Positions 13,170-64,000 of a DNA stretch of 64,000 nt are shown here, in pieces; within the stretch, counting starts at the first letter, position 1; every line of letters begins with the position of its first letter. The DNA is from Glandiceps talaboti (taxonomy: Eukaryota > Hemichordata > Enteropneusta > Spengelidae). The notes below the pieces were generated by a model, which did not search any database, was not told where the DNA came from, and saw only the letters and a program-made list of their open reading frames with translations. The DNA lies in NCBI RefSeq assembly GCF_964340395.1, contig NC_135569.1, positions 615,001 through 679,000 of the forward strand. Reading direction: 5' to 3'. The translations under genes were made by a program, and so were the position numbers.

Positions 13170-13555
13170 CAATAACATTCTACAACTGCTGACATCAGGC
13201 CATGGACAAATGGAAACTGTTACAAACAGGGAAAGTAAACAATGAATTGGATTAATAACACTTGGAACAGTATGTTGGAACAGCAGAGACTTGTATTACA
13301 TTTCATGGTTTGATAAGAACAGTTTTATGGCCTCTTCATCATTCATGTGTACATGTACATGAAATGCCAGGGGAACGTCTAATTTGTTTGTGAATGTGAA
13401 CTATTATGTAAAGAGACCATACAACTGTTCTTATCATCAAATGATGAAATGTAATATGCACTGTTATTAATCCAATTCAGTTGTTTACTTTCCCTGTTTG
13501 TAACAGGTTCTGTTCATCCACAGTCTGATGTCGGCAGTTGTAGCAGAATCATGGG
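13170..13555. mobile_element. Fold-back MITE, about 385 bp
   Basis: The arms match as reverse complements. Left TGTTACAAACAGGGAAAGTA pairs with right TACTTTCCCTGTTTGTAACA; left ATTACATTTCAT and GATAAGAACAG pair with right CTGTTCTTATC and ATGAAATGTAAT; the outer parts share ACAACTGC and GACATCAG. A loop with GTACATGTAC separates them. No target duplication is obvious. Confidence 0.82.
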
Positions 13556-14654
13556 TTCAGCCAGGAGACAGACAACTTAAATAAAATAGTTCGTTCGCAA
13601 GTCAGTCATGTAGAAGTCACTGGCCTGCAAACCCTTTTGTGAAAACAATTCTAGTGAGAGAGAATGAGTCTGTATGAACATACCAATGTCATAGAGAAAA
13701 AAAAATTCTTCCAGAACAAAATAGGCAACCACTTGTATAGAGATTTACAAACAATCTTCTATTTCTCCTTTGTAATTTCACTACAGTGAGCTAATTTGTT
13801 TGCGATATTTCAGAACTATTCAATGTTAGTCTCAGCTTAATTGAACTGCTTGTTGCCGAATTCCAAAACTAAAACACATCGGCGATTATTTCAATGACCG
13901 ACGCGAACAGTATGCATGGAATGGACGTAGAAATGCTGGAAAAAATTCTTTCTCAGATTTGAAATTTTGGGTATCATGTTTTTAGTGGTTGACAGGGCAG
14001 GTGCTTAAGGAGCATTCATAATATAGTCGTTGGCTTGTATAGTCAATATAGACAGACTTGACATTTAGTGGGTATTACATGACTGTGTGTTCTTTTGAAA
14101 GTAGGGGAAGCTATTGCAGATAGTTCAACCATGTTCTTGATATTGATGTTGTAGTAATATCTTCACTTTAGATTTCTGACTTGTTTTTATATTAAAGTGA
14201 AGTTTTTCTAGAAACAATGCAGCTATAGCTACACTTTCAGTTATGATGCTACTTCTGTGATGCAGATTTGTAGGAGCTGTTGTTGTGATTTCTCATACCT
14301 AGTGTACAATGTCAGTGTCCTGTATTTAAAGGCCCAAGTTGGGTTATGAATAAAGGTGAATGCCATTATACGTTTTAAGGAGTAACTTCTGCTATGTATT
14401 TCAAATCAAGGTACTGCATTATTTTTGCTAAGGTTTGGTAACACCAGTAAAAGAAAGGGGGAAATTGGTAAAAGTTGCATAGTGTCCTATACAATCTACC
14501 ATAATTTTGTTTGGCAACCCTGGTAAAATTACTGGGGAACCCCAATAGATTTTACTTGCTTATTCTGTGTATTCTAGTTAGTGAAACATACTTTCATCAT
14601 TTGCAGTTGACTGAACTTGAACCTGGTACCAACCAAGATATTACAACCCATAAC

Positions 14655-14862
14655 ACCAAAGTAAAGCATTTTCTGTATGTATCACAATTGATTATAACAT
14701 CCATATCAAGTGTAAAGGAATACTGTTTCATTTGCTAATTGACCACATTAGAAAGGCCACATGCTAGGCTTGTAAATAAACCAATTGAAACAGTATACTT
14801 TTACACTTGATATGAATGCTATAAATGAGTGTAGCACATAGAGAAAGTGCTTTACTTCAGTG
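14655..14862. mobile_element. Fold-back element, about 205 bp
   Basis: Left GTAAAGCATTTTCTGTATGT and ATATCAAGTGTAAAGGAATA pair with right TATACTTTTACACTTGATAT and AGAGAAAGTGCTTTAC. Confidence 0.75.
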
Positions 14863-15059
14863 TAACTTGTTGTATTAACGGTCCAATGATTTTATTATAT
14901 GTACTAAAAATATCAAGGAAATCCCTACTATGCAGGCAACTGTTCTAACAATGCCAGAAGACAATTGTACTGTTATAGAAGGCATCCATCAACATTAACA
15001 TTAGGCTAAAATAGTTTAATTGAGATTATTTTAGTATTTTCACCACAACAAAAAGCTTA

Positions 15060-15365
15060 AAAACTCATTTTGTGGCACATTAAAATTTGGTGAGAAAAAC
15101 ATTTGTCCAACAAGCTATAGAAAAAACCTACATGACAACACCCCTTTACTGTAACATCACTCGTACTTTGCATAGCTGAGCAAAGAAAAACATTTGCTAT
15201 AGAAAAAAACACATGACAGAGACAACACCCCTTTACTGTAACATCACTCATACTTTGCTTGGCTGAGCAAAGAAAAACAATTGTCCAGCAAGTGATAGAA
15301 AAAACCACATGACAACACACACCTTTATGTCAGTTGTACTTTTCGTTAACTGAACAAAGAAAAAA
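15060..15365. repeat. About 88-bp tandem repeat, 3 diverged copies
   Basis: Each copy has GAGMAAAAACA-type sequence, TATAGAAAAAA, ACATGACA, ACACCCCTTTACTGTAACAT and TGAGCAAAG. It ends about 350 bases before the first perlecan exon found. Confidence 0.85.
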
Positions 15366-15711
15366 ATGTTTGGGCAAAATATGATTATGATATACCAGCA
15401 TAATTTATGATGAAATCATAAAATGACTGTTGAATTTGAGTAATTTGACTCCTGTGTTGAGCACTAGTATATAACTAATGATGTAGATACATGTCACTAT
15501 GTACAACTACCATGCTAAAAATTGTGTATTTTTTGTTTGAACACATCACCTTGTCTTGTATGGTTTATATAGAGAGTATAATGCAGATATTGGTTTACAA
15601 AGACATAGTATTCAGAGGTAAAGGCTGTGCATGTTCCAGATGTAGACTTATGTACATTCCAGTTTATAGATCTTAGATTCTAAAAGTTTCTATCTTATAA
15701 TGTCTTTACAG

Positions 15712-61301
<45,590 letters not shown>

Positions 61302-62089
61302 GTAAGCTAAGTTTTCATTTATTTACACTGCTATCTTCCATTTCATGTAGCCTACTAAGGGATGTAACTAAGTTGTGACAAGAAACCAGTAAAATGTGAA
61401 AAGTAGGTACCGCTAGTAACATCTAGGAATGACACCCATAAACCTGCCTACCGGTAAAGACAGAAATCTACTAGTTGAAACAGAGAATTTTTAAATAAAT
61501 TTTAATTAAAATTTAAATTATAAAATGTAGCTAGCAAAACATTGCAGAGTAGTGGGTTGTTTTAGCCAGCTATCAGCCATTATCTACATCCCTGTTACAG
61601 GTCACAAAAAATAATAGTATTAGTTTGTCTTAGCTTGTCGACACCACAGGATACTGCAGTTGTAAGCAAGTTGGTAATTTCCGGTTGTATAAAATATTGA
61701 ATCAATAAACATGGCAGTAGGTCAATACCTAACTAGAATTTGTTGAAATGATTCAAATAGATTTTCTTTCTGAAAAAATAATCAGATTTAAGCTTTGAAT
61801 GTTTTTTCTAAAGTATGTTAATTTGTGTGGATTTTTTTCTGGATTTCTATTACCCTAATATTTTTTTCTAAGTGGACTCATAATTAACATATCAATAGTG
61901 TTGAACCTAACAGAATAGTTGTGTGGTGTGTGGCTTGGCAAATTCTTCCTAAAATTAAACTCCTTTTTTTCCCATTAACCTGATTTGTTGTTATCAAATT
62001 TAAGATTTTTGAAAAAAATATTTATGAAATAACATCATAAGTCTAAAACTAACATCTTGTAAAAATTTTGTTTTCAACATAGTATGTAC

Positions 62090-62400
62090 CTTGGAATTAA
62101 TACTTCAAACCCATTCTCAGTACAAATCAAGAAAAATAATCAGGGGTCGCCATACAAACTTTTGAAGTAGAGATGTCAAAATGGCGTCAAAATTAAGCCA
62201 TTTCAGAATCCAATATGGCTGCCAAATATTGTGTTTAACTTATCACTATTGTAAACGAAAAGATTGTCAAATATCATTGAAAACAAGATAATGAACCAAG
62301 CTTTCATATGACAAAGTATATGATGACTTTGATTTTAAAACACAAATTGGTCTCCAAGGTACATACTTTAGTAAATTGCCAAGAAAGTTTGCTTGCTTGC
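62090..62400. mobile_element. Dispersed repeat family E, copy 5
   Basis: AATCAAGAAAAATAATCAGG, GGTCGCCATACAAACTTTTG, TCCAATATGGCTGCCAAATA and TTGTGTTTAACT match copies 1-4. Confidence 0.7.
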
Positions 62401-62689
62401 ATATTCATTGATAAATCTCCTGTTTACTCCCCCTTTGCTTCATTTTCACGCTGCTTTGCAAATAAGGATGGCTTTTGTGTGTGACTTCAAGGAAGTGAAG
62501 GACAAAATAGAAAATAATTCCTGTGCTGATAATTTTCTTTAAAATAGATCATCTTTATAATTTTGAATGTGTAATTTTTTGTTTCTTAAAATGTCCTTCC
62601 ATTTTATTCACTAACAATTATGATTTTTTATCCAATAAATGAAAGACTAATATGGTAATATGGTTTATATACAAAATCACTGAAAGTAT

Positions 62690-62850
62690 TAGGTCATCAT
62701 TTTATGAATATTCATGAGAGATGTTTCACACTGAAGGGAATAGGCACTTAGGAGTCATGAATATTTGATGTGCAACCATGAATATATTATTTCTGCTGTC
62801 TCCCATGATGCAATGGCCCATAGCAAAGATACCATATAATTAACACTGGC
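62690..62850. mobile_element. Dispersed repeat family B, copy 4
   Basis: GAATATTCATGAGAGATGTT, GGAATAGGCACTTAGGAGTC, TCCCATGATGCAATGGCCCA and TAGCAAAGATACCATATAAT. Confidence 0.72.
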
Positions 62851-63507
62851 TGGTAAAGGACTAATACTAACTTTTTATTTAGTTTATTTTGGTTTGTGTG
62901 TCTTAGCTTGTCCTTGGTAAGATGTCTTTACTTACTAGTATCTTGTCTTTAGAACCACAAGATCCTCCTGAAAAAGAATGAGTTTGATAACAGATATATA
63001 CTATAAATGATTTATATTTTTAAAATGGTTATATATAGAAATAATGTAGAAAAGTTTTGGCTGTTTTTTTTGGAGGGGGGGGGGTGTTGCTTTGTTTTAC
63101 TTTGTTTTATAGATTTTATATATTTTATAGATTTGTTGAGATATTAATCTAGACAGTATAACAAGACAATGGAAATGTGAATTATCTTGAAAATGAGTTA
63201 CACTTTACCAGTTGTTTGTAGTATTTTTTGTGTGTAATTCAAAACTAATTTAGCCTGTTTACATTGTATGATCTATGATTTTGCTTTGCTTTGCTTCCAC
63301 ACTAAACTGCTTATAATGCTGTGAATGGCAATCAATTAATTTAGCCATGCCCCACTGGCAGTTATCGGCATGCCTGTTTTACATAATTTACATAATTATC
63401 TCAACAGGGGTATATTTACATATTACTCATTTGAATATAGTTAGGCTGATGTACATTATCACTCCCCATTGTGACCAATCAGTTTGGGTGTACTGTATTC
63501 AAACCAC

Positions 63508-63766
63508 ATTAATAGGGAACTTGCAATCTAGACTGAGCATGCTCAGACGCAAAGGACTATGGGATTATCTGTGGTTATCATAATACCTAATCTGGAGCTA
63601 CCAATAAAATAAACCTCCCACAATGATCAGGGTGATTATGAATTGATTATTTATGGTTAATAATAACATTATTGTTTACAATACTATTTGATTAGTAAAT
63701 ATTATCACATTTCCCATGATGCAACATTCAACATGGCGGGTTTGCAAGTACCCTATTGGTTGCCGT
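63508..63766. mobile_element. MITE-like element with short inverted ends
   Basis: Left AATAGGGAACTTGCAA and ACTATGGGATTATC pair with right GATAATATT-like sequence, TTTCCCATGATGCA and TTGCAAGTACCCTATT. The inner parts diverge. Confidence 0.62.
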
Positions 63767-64000
63767 TTATAGCATTACAAGCATTTAGTAAGACATTTAA
63801 GGAAAATGACAGATTGTGATATAAATGAGTTGAATCAAACTTGTGCTGCGTTCCTTCCGTTAAGATAGAAACCAAACCTTCAACCTGAAGTCTAGAAAAT
63901 CATCTTTTAGGAAATTTTATTTCTATTTAGAATGTTTTTATTTAACCGTGTTTAGTTTGAAATAAAGATTAATTATTAAATGATAAAAAAAAAGATTTTG

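Larger units (their letters stand above)
61302..64000 (+). other. Perlecan intron after last exon in window (partial)
   Basis: It starts with donor GTAAGC. I searched for the rest of the interrupted laminin EGF (Cys pattern with CNECADG-like sequence) and found none. It contains the repeats listed at 62090, 62690 and 63508 and a G-run near 63076-63087. Confidence 0.75.

Noticed and set aside
14511-14738. Hydrophobic frame (LLILCILVSETYF) as the missing perlecan signal-peptide exon
   Set aside because: It opens with TTG, not ATG, and part of it lies in the fold-back element at 14655-14862.
15491-15676. Frame with MLKIVYFLFEHITLSCMVY as a possible leader exon
   Set aside because: A GTAAAG follows in roughly the right place, but the intron to 15712 would be under 100 bases and the leader lacks a normal signal-peptide layout. 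Kept only as a weak possibility.

Overview
The window is AT-rich animal nuclear DNA. It has split genes with consensus GT-AG introns, tRNA-derived SINEs, fold-back MITEs and a very high density of minisatellites. There are no bacterial-style operons, rRNA genes or CRISPR arrays. Protein content points to an invertebrate. A deuterostome of the hemichordate type is my guess, because the perlecan keeps a SEA domain and an AGTRAP homologue is present, but the species cannot be fixed from the sequence.

Main gene (+ strand, 15712 to beyond 64000): the 5' half of the perlecan gene (HSPG2-like, basement-membrane heparan sulfate proteoglycan). I resolved 23 coding exons by reading frame, splice sites and phase. 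They join to 3318 nt (1106 codons) with every junction phase-compatible and no internal stop. Domain order: acidic segment with Ser-Gly glycosaminoglycan sites, SEA, two LDLa, one fibronectin type III, six LDLa, one Ig, a split laminin EGF around a laminin IV (domain III) module, then further laminin EGF. The signal-peptide exon was not found and probably lies upstream of the window. The 3' end runs off the right edge.

Nested gene (- strand, 22527-25319): a complete four-exon gene for a 148-residue membrane protein homologous to type-1 angiotensin II receptor-associated protein (AGTRAP), lying inside perlecan intron 1.

Non-coding layout: 1-15711 is repeat-rich flank or 5' intron, with 59-, 77-, 25- and 47-bp tandem arrays, a nearly perfect 870-bp palindrome at 7698-8567 and three other fold-back elements. 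Introns 1, 4 and 5 (about 10.7, 10.1 and 9.5 kb) hold most other repeats, including a 1.5-kb array of a 29-bp unit (40850-42400), a full SINE (31672-32052) and several dispersed families. From 49.3 kb on, exons are closely spaced.

Most notable pattern: at four separate exons, the exon's 3' end plus its 5' splice site has been tandemly duplicated into the following intron. The copies are 16 x 52 bp after the first Ig exon, 3 x 80 bp after the second Ig exon, 2 x 38 bp after the last laminin IV exon, and a decayed copy of AGTRAP exon 1. Also of interest are a fibronectin III domain inserted among the LDLa repeats and a Gly-Ser motif in the SEA domain at the position of the known SEA autocleavage site.
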